Shown here: in pieces, positions 1 to 6,615 of the stretch
Position numbering within the stretch: the stretch's first letter is position 1
How the letters are laid out: each line of letters opens with the position of its first letter
Assembly (NCBI GenBank): GCA_017998025.1
Contig: JAGODW010000087.1
Location: 1-6,615 of the forward strand
Length of the DNA stretch: 6,615 bases
Direction of reading: 5' to 3'
DNA from: Spirochaetales bacterium
Lineage (GTDB): Bacteria > Spirochaetota > Spirochaetia > DTKZ01
The notes under the pieces: generated by a model
Seen by the model: only the letters and a program-made list of their open reading frames with translations
The model's database searches: none
What the model was told of the DNA's origin: nothing
Made by a program: the position numbers and the translations under genes

Positions 1-1490
1 CTTCTAAATTCGTTTCAGGAAAGGTGAAAGTCGGTATCCTCATCACGGTTGTTAACATGATAGGAGGAATGATCGTAGGAATGAGCCTTCATGGAGAGGA
101 TCTGAGCACGGCCGTGAATACGTACATTGCTCTTACCATCGGAGATGGCCTGGTTTCCCAATTTCCCGCTCTTCTCATATCTACCGCAACGGGCCTTATC
201 GTAACAAGGGCTGTTTCCGATGGCTCATTCGGAGAGGATGTTACCAAACAGTTCTCCCGGCAGTCCCGGATCTACTGGATAGCCGCTCTTTTCTTGATCG
301 TTCTTGCCTTTCTCCCCGGGTTTCCCTGGTATATCCTTGCTCCCATGGGAGGGCTGTTTGCCTATTTTGCCTACACGCTGGGGAAAAAGGAAGCTGCACC
401 GCTCGTTGCCGAAGCCGCAGCGGAAAAAGCAAAGGGAAAGGAAGCTCAGGTAGAGATTTCTCCTGTAGTACCGTTGGATCCCATCTCCCTTGAATTGGGG
501 TATGGTCTGATTCCTCTGGTGGATAAAGATCAAGGGGCGGAGTTGCTGGATCGTATCACCCGAATTCGAAAAGAAACAGCTTTAGATATTGGACTTGTCG
601 TACCAAGGATCCGGATTATCGACAATATGAGGCTCGAACCGTCCGAATACTGTTTGAAAATTAAGGGAGTTGAGGTAGGACGGGGTTCCCTTCGATTAGG
701 GAGCTATATGGCCATCAATCCGGGAAAGGTGAAAGAGGAAGTACCCGGAGAGCCTACCCGGGATCCTGCTTTTGGGTTAGCGGCTCTCTGGATAGCGGAG
801 GAAGACCGGGACCAGGCAGAAAGGGCCGGGTATACAGTGGTCGATCCTCCCTCCATTATTGCAACCCATTTGACAGAGGTTATCAAGAGACATGCAGCGG
901 AAATCCTGGGTAGACAGGAGCTTCAGGCTATCCTAGATACGCTGAAAAAAGATTATCCGGCTGTAGTAGACGAGACACTGAAAAATCTCTCCCTGGGCGA
1001 GATTCAGAAAGTTCTTCAGGGACTTCTCCGGGAGCGCGTCTCTATCCGAAATATGGTGGCTATTCTTGAGTGTCTGGCCGATTATGGGGCTGTTACGAAG
1101 GATATTACCTTTTTAATTGAAAAGGTTCGACAAACGCTGGCAAGACAGATTTGTCAGCAGTATGCGGATGAATCTAAAACGCTCCGGGTATTTACTCTTC
1201 ACCCTAAGCTGGAACAGATGATTATTGACTCCCGGGTAGAGACAGCCGGAGGGGTAATTGCAGGATTAAAACCAGATATTCATCGTCAATGGATCAATAC
1301 TCTTGCAAATTCGATCCGATCTGTTCAGGAACAAGGATACTTTCCTATTATTCTCTGCTCAGAGGCGGCCAGACCGCTGGTTCGTTCCAGCACAATGCGG
1401 GATTTTCCCGACCTGGTTGTACTCTCGGTTCCGGAGATTGTTCCGGAGGTGAAGCTGGAAGCATTAGGTGAGATCAAGTTAGAAGGATGA
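1..1490 (+). CDS. flhA: Flagellar export gate protein FlhA, C-terminal part (5' end outside window)
   Basis: FlhA is the large integral-membrane subunit of the flagellar type III export gate; its cytoplasmic domain docks substrate-chaperone complexes. The frame is already open at base 3 and reads SKFVSGK before the GTG at 24. This matches the family's conserved G-A-S-K-F-V segment, so GTG 24 is internal and the gene begins upstream. About 495 of the usual ~690-700 residues are present. Counting from GTG 24, a membrane helix lies near residues 2-22, the conserved GDGLVSQFPALL and STATGLIVTRA stretch near 41-64, and the last two helices near 82-118. An Ala/Glu/Lys-rich linker follows at about 121-145. 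The rest is the cytoplasmic domain, including RERVSIRNMVAILECLADYG and the TLARQI region. It ends in TGA at 1488-1490, overlapping or abutting flhF, so the two are probably translated together. No damage is seen. Confidence 0.97.
   Translation, partial: SKFVSGKVKVGILITVVNMIGGMIVGMSLHGEDLSTAVNTYIALTIGDGLVSQFPALLISTATGLIVTRAVSDGSFGEDVTKQFSRQSRIYWIAALFLIVLAFLPGFPWYILAPMGGLFAYFAYTLGKKEAAPLVAEAAAEKAKGKEAQVEISPVVPLDPISLELGYGLIPLVDKDQGAELLDRITRIRKETALDIGLVVPRIRIIDNMRLEPSEYCLKIKGVEVGRGSLRLGSYMAINPGKVKEEVPGEPTRDPAFGLAALWIAEEDRDQAERAGYTVVDPPSIIATHLTEVIKRHAAEILGRQELQAILDTLKKDYPAVVDETLKNLSLGEIQKVLQGLLRERVSIRNMVAILECLADYGAVTKDITFLIEKVRQTLARQICQQYADESKTLRVFTLHPKLEQMIIDSRVETAGGVIAGLKPDIHRQWINTLANSIRSVQEQGYFPIILCSEAARPLVRSSTMRDFPDLVVLSVPEIVPEVKLEALGEIKLEG
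1481..1486 (+). promoter_or_regulatory. Ribosome binding site that decides the flhF start
   Basis: AGAAGG lies inside the last codons of flhA. It directly touches the first possible ATG (1487), leaving no spacing, but sits 9 bases before the second in-frame ATG (1496), which is a normal distance. This favours 1496 as the flhF start. Confidence 0.55.
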
Positions 1491-1495
1491 CGCCT

Positions 1496-2686
1496 ATGCA
1501 ATATTTCACAGAACAAGCCTATTCTCATCGAGAAGCTATAGAGAAAATCCGTCAGAAGTATGGAGACCAGGCAAAGATCCTTACCCATCGGACAATTCGG
1601 ATAGGAGGATTCCTCGGGCTGTTTGCCAAGGAAGGGGTGGAAATTTCCGGGTACGTAGTGAACGATATGCCCCGAAAAAAGATGGTAGACATAGAGGAAG
1701 AAAAAAAGAAGATCCTTTCGACAGCTCAAACCGCTCCCAAAATTCAGGAAGCGGCGCTTAAGGAAGTACTGAAAGAAGTGCAGGCAATCAGGGAAAAACT
1801 GGAAGCCCCTCCGGAGAAAAAATTAGAATCTCATCCAACCATTCTGCGTATCGAAGAATTGTTAAGGGAGAATGATTTCACGGAAACGTACATCCATAGA
1901 ATCTCTGACCGGTTGAAACGAGAGTTTTCCTTAGATCAGCTTGAGAATTTTGAAAGTGTTCAGGATTCCGTGGTGGAATGGATAGGGGAATCTATTCGGA
2001 TATATCAAGAAAACAGCAGAGGAGGCCCGATTGTCTTTGTTATTGTGGGACCTACGGGAGTAGGTAAAACGACTACCATTGCCAAACTTGCTGCCCTGTA
2101 TGGGGTAAGTTCTCCTAGACCGGATAAGGTTCGCATTCTAACCATCGATAACTATCGAATTGCCGCGAAAGAACAAATAGAGACGTATGGGAACATCATG
2201 GGCATTCCTGTTGCCTGTGCAGAAACATACACTGATTTGAAGAAATACATCTCCTTATACCAGGATGTGGACCGGGTATTTATCGATACAATTGGAAAGA
2301 GCCCTCGGGATTTTGTAAAACTAGCCGAGATGAAAGAACTATTGGACGCTGTTTCGGGAAAGGCCACGGTTCATCTGGCTGTCAGTGCTACTACCAAAGC
2401 AGCTGACATTCTAGAAATTATGAGCCAGTTTGAACCCTTTGAATATGCGTCCGTTATCATTACCAAGCTGGATGAAACCTCCCGGGTAGGTTCGCTTATT
2501 AGTACGCTCTCAGAGAGGGGAAAACCTGTATCCTATCTTTCCGATGGGCAGAGGGTACCCCAGGATATAGAGGCTGCAACCCCCTTACGGTTGCTCATGC
2601 GGTTACAGGGGTTCCGTATTCAGCGGGAAGTACTGGAAAAAAAATACGGAATCCAATTTGAAGATTGTTTTACACGAAAGGAGTAA
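1496..2686 (+). CDS. flhF: Flagellar SRP-type GTPase FlhF
   Basis: FlhF is the third SRP GTPase (with Ffh and FtsY). It is membrane-associated and marks where flagella are built, often at the pole. With the start at ATG 1496 it has 396 residues. The N-terminal part (1-50) reads MQYFTEQA then IRIGGFLGLFAKEG, typical as I recall of spirochaete FlhF. A charged, Glu/Lys-rich linker follows (about 62-110), then the helical N domain (about 115-175). The GTPase has G1 GPTGVGKTTT at 185, the DNYRIAAKEQ motif at 218-227, G3 as DTIGKSPRD at 264-272, G4 TKLDET at 323-328 and the closing DGQRVPQDI at 350-358. The G3 motif has Ile where most SRP GTPases have Ala (DTAG). ATG 1487 would add MTP and create an ATGA overlap with flhA, but its ribosome site spacing is poor. 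flhG follows after 3 bases. Confidence 0.96.
   Translation: MQYFTEQAYSHREAIEKIRQKYGDQAKILTHRTIRIGGFLGLFAKEGVEISGYVVNDMPRKKMVDIEEEKKKILSTAQTAPKIQEAALKEVLKEVQAIREKLEAPPEKKLESHPTILRIEELLRENDFTETYIHRISDRLKREFSLDQLENFESVQDSVVEWIGESIRIYQENSRGGPIVFVIVGPTGVGKTTTIAKLAALYGVSSPRPDKVRILTIDNYRIAAKEQIETYGNIMGIPVACAETYTDLKKYISLYQDVDRVFIDTIGKSPRDFVKLAEMKELLDAVSGKATVHLAVSATTKAADILEIMSQFEPFEYASVIITKLDETSRVGSLISTLSERGKPVSYLSDGQRVPQDIEAATPLRLLMRLQGFRIQREVLEKKYGIQFEDCFTRKE
2677..2683 (+). promoter_or_regulatory. Ribosome binding site of flhG
   Basis: AAAGGAG sits within the last codons of flhF, 6 bases before ATG 2690. It is a strong match to the 16S tail, and its place inside flhF suggests coupled translation of the partner proteins. 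Confidence 0.7.
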
Positions 2687-2689
2687 AGG

Positions 2690-3559
2690 ATGCCGGACCA
2701 AGCAGAAACCCTTCGAGAACTAATGAAAGTGAAAGAGATGGTTCCTTCCCCGACAGATCGAAAAACCAGAATTATAGCAGTAGCGAGTGGAAAAGGAGGC
2801 GTTGGAAAGACGAACTTTTCCACAAACCTTGCAATTGCGTACGCTCAGATGGGGAAGCGGGTAATCCTGATGGATGCCGATTTAGGATTGGCGAATGTAA
2901 ATGTTATTCTAGGAATTATCCCTAAATACAACCTATACCATCTGATCCGGAAACAGAAAACAATGCAAGACATCATTCTAGAAACAAACTATGGTATCCA
3001 GATCGTTGCAGGAGCTTCCGGATTTGCACGCATAGCAAACCTTACGGAGGAGGAACGGAGGCAGTTTGTCGATGAGATTTCCAAATTATCTGTAGCGGAC
3101 ATAATCATTATCGATACCGGAGCGGGAGTATCTGATAATGTTATTTCATTTATTGCAGCAGCGGATGATGCCATCATTGTTACTACCCCTGAACCTACTG
3201 CAATGACGGATGCATACGGTATTATAAAAATCATAGTTACGGAGATCGAGAATCTGAATCTGGGAATGAAACTGATTGTAAATCGAGTTAAGAGTGTAGT
3301 GGAAGGCAAAAAAGTAGCTGAGAGAGTAGTAACCATTGCCGGACAGTTTCTCAACGTAAAGGTAGATTATCTTGGTTTTATTTATGAGGATCCCGCTGTT
3401 CAAACAGCTGTCCTCCGTCAAAAACCATTCTTAATCCTGGATCCCAGGTCTAAAGCAAGTATATGCATGAAACATATCGCATCCCGGTTGGAGAGGGTAG
3501 AGTATAAGAATGGAAGCGGAATAGGTGAGTTTATAAGAAAACTATTGGGAAAAACTTGA
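2690..3559 (+). CDS. flhG: FlhG (FleN/YlxH), MinD-like flagellar number-control ATPase
   Basis: FlhG is a ParA/MinD-family ATPase that works with FlhF. It stimulates FlhF GTP hydrolysis and sets flagellar number and position. The product has 289 residues. Near the N-terminus, D3-Q4-A5-E6-T7-L8-R9 matches the DQAxxLR activation motif known from FlhG proteins. The deviant Walker A SGKGGVGKT is at 33-41, with signature lysine K35 and catalytic-site K40. DADLGLAN (62-69) is the switch I/A' region and IIIIDTGAG (138-146) is Walker B. NRV (198-200) and DPAVQTAVLRQKP (234-246) fit the MinD-type fold. The C-terminal GEFIRKLLGK (279-288) looks like a short amphipathic membrane-targeting helix, as in MinD. 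All key residues for an active ATPase are present. The start has a strong ribosome site, and the gene lies 3 bases after flhF. Confidence 0.95.
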   Translation: MPDQAETLRELMKVKEMVPSPTDRKTRIIAVASGKGGVGKTNFSTNLAIAYAQMGKRVILMDADLGLANVNVILGIIPKYNLYHLIRKQKTMQDIILETNYGIQIVAGASGFARIANLTEEERRQFVDEISKLSVADIIIIDTGAGVSDNVISFIAAADDAIIVTTPEPTAMTDAYGIIKIIVTEIENLNLGMKLIVNRVKSVVEGKKVAERVVTIAGQFLNVKVDYLGFIYEDPAVQTAVLRQKPFLILDPRSKASICMKHIASRLERVEYKNGSGIGEFIRKLLGKT

Positions 3560-3562
3560 TGC

Positions 3563-3591
3563 TTGACGACGATACATATTTACCCTAATCT
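3563..3591 (+). promoter_or_regulatory. Weak candidate sigma-70 type promoter in the flhG downstream gap
   Basis: TTGACG (3563-3568, five of six consensus bases) is followed after exactly 17 bases by TAATCT (3586-3591, only three of six). This lies in the 60-base gap at 3560-3619, the only gap longer than 7 bases in the window. It could give separate expression of the membrane gene, fliA and the FapA gene. The -10 element is poor, so this is a tentative call. Confidence 0.18.
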
Positions 3592-3605
3592 AGGTGTAAG
3601 AGGGT

Positions 3606-3610
3606 GAGGA
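3606..3610 (+). promoter_or_regulatory. Ribosome binding site of the small membrane protein gene
   Basis: GAGGA ends 9 bases before ATG 3620. An in-frame TGA at 3605-3607 rules out any start further upstream, so ATG 3620 is the first possible start. Confidence 0.5.
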
Positions 3611-3619
3611 AGTTTTGAC

Positions 3620-4237
3620 ATGGAGAAGGGGAAAGTTGTTCTAGGGGGAGGGGTGGTTGCCTTTCTTGTCTCCTGTTTAGTCGGAATTACAGCGGGTGTA
3701 GGATTCCTTACCCTCTTGTTTCGAGCTATTTTAGGGGGTGCATTCTTTTCAGGATTGCTATTTGTATCCTTATGGGCTATCCAGCGTTTTTTGCCTGAAC
3801 TCTTCCAGGTGATAGAGGATACTCGGACCGAAGCAAATCGGGTAGATTTAGTAATCCCAGAACATAATCCCCATCAATCGGATGGATCTAAAGACTCCTT
3901 CCTCTCTCCCCAGGAACCAAAAGAGTTTGAAGACTTCGTGGAGGAGATCGAAGAAGTATCAAAACCAATGTATGGAGCAGATCCAAAGAAAGGAATCGAA
4001 ACCCTCTCTATCCCCTCAGAAAATGAGGCAAGCAGTTCAAAAGAAGCAGGAAAACCCGAATTGGACGAACTGGATTCCCTTCCTGATCTAGGGAAATTCG
4101 GGGATTCTTTCTCAGAAATCAGCACTCCGGAAATCCTTTCGGGAACCGCGGAAGGAACTCTAGGGGCAGAGGGACAGGACCCGGCTGTTCTTGCAAAGGC
4201 AGTTCAGACATTGTTGAAACGGGACAAAGAAGGGTAA
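3620..4237 (+). CDS. Two-helix membrane protein with acidic tail, unknown function
   Basis: I do not recognise a named family. The product has 205 residues. Two hydrophobic stretches, about 6-34 and 36-56 with R35 between them, form a helical hairpin. With no room for a real periplasmic domain, both ends are probably cytoplasmic. The rest (about 60-205) is hydrophilic and rich in Glu, Asp, Ser and Pro, with clusters such as [14 protein letters not shown] and [11 protein letters not shown], and is likely largely disordered. The last 20 residues ([16 protein letters not shown]) look like one amphipathic helix, possibly a docking segment. The gene starts 60 bases after flhG and ends 7 bases before fliA, so it sits inside the flagellar operon. 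From memory, treponemes carry a hypothetical gene at this position. A role as a membrane anchor or partner for FlhF/FlhG, the export gate or FliA is inference. It is a real gene by its position, ribosome site and tight spacing. Confidence 0.85.
   Translation: MEKGKVVLGGGVVAFLVSCLVGITAGVGFLTLLFRAILGGAFFSGLLFVSLWAIQRFLPELFQVIEDTRTEANRVDLVIPEHNPHQSDGSKDSFLSPQEPKEFEDFVEEIEEVSKPMYGADPKKGIETLSIPSENEASSSKEAGKPELDELDSLPDLGKFGDSFSEISTPEILSGTAEGTLGAEGQDPAVLAKAVQTLLKRDKEG
4229..4234 (+). promoter_or_regulatory. Ribosome binding site for the ATG start of fliA
   Basis: AAGGG within AGAAGGG at the end of the upstream gene lies 10 bases before ATG 4245. This is usable but slightly long, and it competes with a better-looking site at 4247-4253 (see separate entry). 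Confidence 0.45.
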
Positions 4238-4244
4238 ATTTGAA

Positions 4245-5033
4245 ATGGAGGAGAAACTCTTGGACGAAAAGGCAGAAGAGGAATTCTGGAGAAATTATAA
4301 AAAAACACGGGATCCTAAAATTCGTGATATGTTTGTAAAACAGTATGCACCGCTGGTTAAGTATGTGGCAGGTAAGATCGCTATAGGAATGCCCCATACG
4401 GTCGAATTTGATGATCTGGTGGGTTTCGGAATCTTTGGGCTCTTTGATGCCATTAAAAAGTTTGATCCGGATAAACATGTTAAGTTTAAAACGTATGCAG
4501 TAACCCGAATCCGAGGGGCTATATTCGATGAGCTTCGATCTATCGATTGGGTTCCTCGTTCAGTACGCCAAAAAACCCGGGAAATTGAGGATACGATGCG
4601 TACACTGGAGGCATCGTTAGGAAGGGCGGCCAGTGATCGTGAACTTGCCGGTGCTCTAGGGGTTTCGGTAAGAGAGTTTGAAAAGACCATGCTAAAAATC
4701 AGTGGAACCTCTATCCTTTCATTAAACGATGTATGGTATACCGGAGAAGATAACGATACTGTTTCTATTGCAGATAGTATCGAATCGCCTCAAAGCATGA
4801 ATCCAGAAATCCTCGTAGAAAAGGAAGAGATCAAACGGGTAATTATCAAGGCAATTGAAGAACTTCCTGAAAAGGAAAAAAAGGTTCTGGTCCTGTACTA
4901 TTATGAAGATCTTACCCTTAAAGAAATTGGGAAGGTTTTAGAGGTAACAGAGTCTCGAGTTTCTCAGCTTCATACCAAGGCTATTATGAGGCTACGGGCG
5001 AAACTGACGAACATAAAAAAGGGGATTCTATAA
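4245..5033 (+). CDS. fliA: Flagellar sigma factor FliA/WhiG (sigma-28)
   Basis: This is a sigma-70 family factor of the FliA/WhiG type, which directs RNA polymerase to late flagellar and chemotaxis promoters. The product has 262 residues, the normal family length. Region 2 spans about 34-110: [17 protein letters not shown], then [34 protein letters not shown] and [10 protein letters not shown], which are hallmark FliA/WhiG sequences for core binding and -10 recognition. Region 3 spans about 111-185. Region 4 spans about 200-255: [23 protein letters not shown] then [18 protein letters not shown], the helix-turn-helix that reads the -35 element. There is no large region 1.1, as expected. It is 7 bases after the membrane gene and 2 bases before the FapA gene, so it is probably co-transcribed with flhF and flhG. 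No anti-sigma gene flgM is seen in the window. A TTG start at 4260 is a real alternative. Confidence 0.96.
   Translation: MEEKLLDEKAEEEFWRNYKKTRDPKIRDMFVKQYAPLVKYVAGKIAIGMPHTVEFDDLVGFGIFGLFDAIKKFDPDKHVKFKTYAVTRIRGAIFDELRSIDWVPRSVRQKTREIEDTMRTLEASLGRAASDRELAGALGVSVREFEKTMLKISGTSILSLNDVWYTGEDNDTVSIADSIESPQSMNPEILVEKEEIKRVIIKAIEELPEKEKKVLVLYYYEDLTLKEIGKVLEVTESRVSQLHTKAIMRLRAKLTNIKKGIL
4247..4253 (+). promoter_or_regulatory. Second, stronger ribosome site inside the fliA start
   Basis: GGAGGAG overlaps the ATG at 4245 and its next codons. It lies 6 bases (8 from the GGAGG core) before an in-frame TTG at 4260. That would give a 257-residue protein starting [10 protein letters not shown]. The bases could be only Glu codons, so this is a possibility. 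Confidence 0.35.
5020..5025 (+). promoter_or_regulatory. Ribosome binding site of the Jag_N-FapA gene
   Basis: AGGGGA near the end of fliA lies 10 bases before ATG 5036. Its place inside fliA, with only 2 bases between genes, suggests coupled translation. Confidence 0.5.
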
Positions 5034-5035
5034 GC

Positions 5036-6615
5036 ATGGTTACGCTGGAAAAAATACGAGAGTATCTAAAGGAACAGGCAGAGCAGGATAGATTCCGTAA
5101 AAGGGTACAGGCTTCCGGGGAAACACTGGAAGATGCTCTTAACCAGGCTTCTATTGAATTAGGGGTGAAAATACGGGATTTAGAGTATGAGGTACTGGAA
5201 AAAGGTTCCAAAGGAACCTTTGGATTGGGGAGAAAACCCTGGACTATCATTGCCTATGAAACCCTAAAATCTGCTACAGGGAAAGAAGAGGAAGAGCGGC
5301 TGGAGATGGATTTCGGTTTTGCAGAAGATCATAAAGCAGAACATCGGGATGGGAGAGTTTGCGTCCGTCTTACTCCTGAGGGGGTTTTTCTAAAGGTTTC
5401 TCCTCCCCTGGGCAGGGGTAAGCGAGTAACAGAACGGGAAGCGATTGATAAGATTAATCGCCGATACGGTGGCCGTTTCGATACCGGGATGGTAGCAAAA
5501 GTTGTACGGTATGCGGATGATGAATTTGTAAAAATTGCAGATTATGCCCATAATCCGGCGAATGATCCTATGATGTCTGTTGAAATACTGGATGCAGAAA
5601 TGCGGGCTGCCCTGATCTTACACCCACCGGGTGCCGGTGGATCAGATCCAACATTTGACGCCATGGTGGAGTTTCTTCAGAGGAACGGTATTGTGTACGG
5701 GATAAAAGAGGAAGTGCTGAGGGATCTGGAAGAAGATCCGCAGTATGGAATTGCTATCGTTGTGGCAGAAGGTACGAAACCAAAGAATGGAAGGGATGCC
5801 TATGTGGTATATACCTTTGAGCGGGATACTTCCCAGATCAGACTAAAGGAAAAGAATGGAAGGGTAGACTTCAAGGAATTAAATCTAATTCAGAATGTAG
5901 TCGAAGGGCAGGTTCTGGCTAGAAAAATACCTCCAGAACGGGGAGAAAGCGGAAGAACGGTTACAGGGAAATTGCTTCCTGCTAAGGACGGAAAGGACTG
6001 TGAAATACAGGTAGGAAAGAATGTACGCTTGTCCGAAGATGGAATGAGTGCCCTAGCAGAGATCAATGGCCAGGTGGTAATTACGGCAGATAAGATCAAT
6101 GTAGAACCTGTCTATACGGTTGAAGGGGATGTAAATTTAAAAACCGGGAACATACTATTTCTCGGTACAGTAGTTGTACGAGGAAACGTAGAGGATGGTT
6201 TCTCTGTGAAAGCTGCGGGCAATATAGAGGTGATGGGAAGTGTGGGGAAATCAGATATGGATGCAGAGGGAGATATTATTGTTCACCAGGGGATAGCAGG
6301 AAAGAGTACCGGAAAGATCCTCTGTGCCCATTCGGTTTTTGCTAGATTTATTGAAAATGCTACGGTAGAAGCAGGGGAAAACGTAATTGTAAGTGATGGT
6401 ATCATTAATTCTTATATAATTGCCAACAAGAAGATCATTTGTAAAGGGAAACGGGCTGCCATTGTGGGAGGGCATCTGCGGGCATCGGAAGAGATTAATG
6501 CAAAGATTCTAGGATCCGGTTCAGGGAGTGAGACGATCCTGGAAGTCGGGAACGATCCGAAAAGTAAGGAACGTTTGGATGTTCTAAAACAAAAAAGAGA
6601 AGAACTGCTAAAAGC
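5036..6615 (+). CDS. Jag_N-FapA (DUF342) beta-helix protein, 3' end outside window
   Basis: My translation from ATG 5036 stays open for 526 codons to the window edge, so the C-terminus is missing. Domains in order: a charged N-terminal helix (1-23); a Jag_N domain (about 24-76) with VQASGETLEDALNQASIELG and the signature KGSKGTFGLGRKPW; a FapA N-terminal region (about 100-290) with VEILDAEMRAALILHPPGAGG and IVYGIKEEVL; the conserved Gly-rich loop ERGESGRTVTGKLLPAKDGK (311-330); and a repetitive Gly/Val/Ile stretch (about 340-500: VEGDVN, VRGNVE, AAGNIEV, AEGDIIV, EAGENVIV, ANKKIICKG) fitting a right-handed parallel beta-helix. A Lys/Glu-rich coiled coil seems to begin near 510. There is no signal peptide or membrane segment, so it is probably cytoplasmic. 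FapA was named from Vibrio flagellar assembly; Jag_N is found in the Jag/KhpB RNA-binding protein. The exact job is unknown, but the position directly after fliA supports a flagellar role. Confidence 0.9.
   Translation, partial: MVTLEKIREYLKEQAEQDRFRKRVQASGETLEDALNQASIELGVKIRDLEYEVLEKGSKGTFGLGRKPWTIIAYETLKSATGKEEEERLEMDFGFAEDHKAEHRDGRVCVRLTPEGVFLKVSPPLGRGKRVTEREAIDKINRRYGGRFDTGMVAKVVRYADDEFVKIADYAHNPANDPMMSVEILDAEMRAALILHPPGAGGSDPTFDAMVEFLQRNGIVYGIKEEVLRDLEEDPQYGIAIVVAEGTKPKNGRDAYVVYTFERDTSQIRLKEKNGRVDFKELNLIQNVVEGQVLARKIPPERGESGRTVTGKLLPAKDGKDCEIQVGKNVRLSEDGMSALAEINGQVVITADKINVEPVYTVEGDVNLKTGNILFLGTVVVRGNVEDGFSVKAAGNIEVMGSVGKSDMDAEGDIIVHQGIAGKSTGKILCAHSVFARFIENATVEAGENVIVSDGIINSYIIANKKIICKGKRAAIVGGHLRASEEINAKILGSGSGSETILEVGNDPKSKERLDVLKQKREELLK

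Noticed and set aside
225..533. Antisense open frames inside flhA and other genes, such as 225-533, 1325-1729 and 2989-3354 on the minus strand
   Set aside because: They lie wholly or mostly within well-supported genes, show no recognisable motifs and look like shadows of the coding frame.
24..1490. FlhA beginning at GTG 24 as a complete gene
   Set aside because: The frame is open upstream and encodes SKFVSGK, part of the conserved FlhA sequence, and the N-terminal membrane segments are missing, so the true start is outside the window.
3559..3588. Tiny ORF MLDDDTYLP starting in a TGATG overlap with the flhG stop
   Set aside because: It has only 9 codons and no ribosome site at a proper distance. 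It is most likely chance, though a leader peptide cannot be fully excluded.
3615..3620. TTGACA, a perfect -35 element at the start of the membrane gene
   Set aside because: No -10-like sequence lies 16-18 bases downstream, and any transcript from it would start inside the gene.
5782..5864. Direct repeat AAAGAATGGAAGGG at 5782-5795 and 5851-5864
   Set aside because: Both copies encode Lys-Asn-Gly-Arg in the same frame of the FapA protein. This is explained by similar peptide turns, with no sign of a mobile or regulatory repeat.

Overview
The window is a compact, one-directional flagellar export, placement and regulation operon. The gene order is flhA (3' part) - flhF - flhG - a small membrane protein of unknown function - fliA (sigma-28) - a Jag_N/FapA (DUF342) protein that runs off the 3' end. 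All genes are on the + strand. Spacing is very tight: flhA and flhF overlap or are 5 bases apart, flhF-flhG is 3 bases, the membrane gene to fliA is 7 bases, and fliA to the FapA gene is 2 bases. Only the 60-base gap after flhG could hold a regulatory site. I see no terminator, RNA gene, mobile element, CRISPR array or sizeable non-coding stretch.

The gene order, the FlhF N-terminus (MQYFTEQA...IRIGGFLGLFAKEG) and the presence of a Jag_N-FapA fusion beside a WhiG/FliA-type sigma factor point to a spirochaete, probably of the Treponema/Spirochaeta group. This is from memory of family features, with moderate confidence. The base composition is balanced and I see no break in codon style between genes, so nothing suggests recent transfer.

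Region by region: 1-1490 holds the last membrane segments and the whole cytoplasmic export-gate domain of FlhA. 1496-3559 holds the SRP-type GTPase FlhF and its MinD-like partner FlhG, the pair that sets where and how many flagella are built. 3620-4237 holds a two-helix membrane protein with a long acidic tail. 4245-5033 holds the sigma factor for late flagellar genes. 5036 to the end holds a long open frame with an N-terminal Jag_N domain, a FapA domain and a parallel beta-helix.

Together the operon links secretion-gate assembly, polar placement and number control, and the transcription switch to filament genes. The two least understood members are the 205-residue membrane protein and the Jag_N-FapA protein. 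They are the best candidates for undescribed biology here: by position they may connect the FlhF/FlhG placement system to the membrane or to a polymer-like scaffold. That is inference only.
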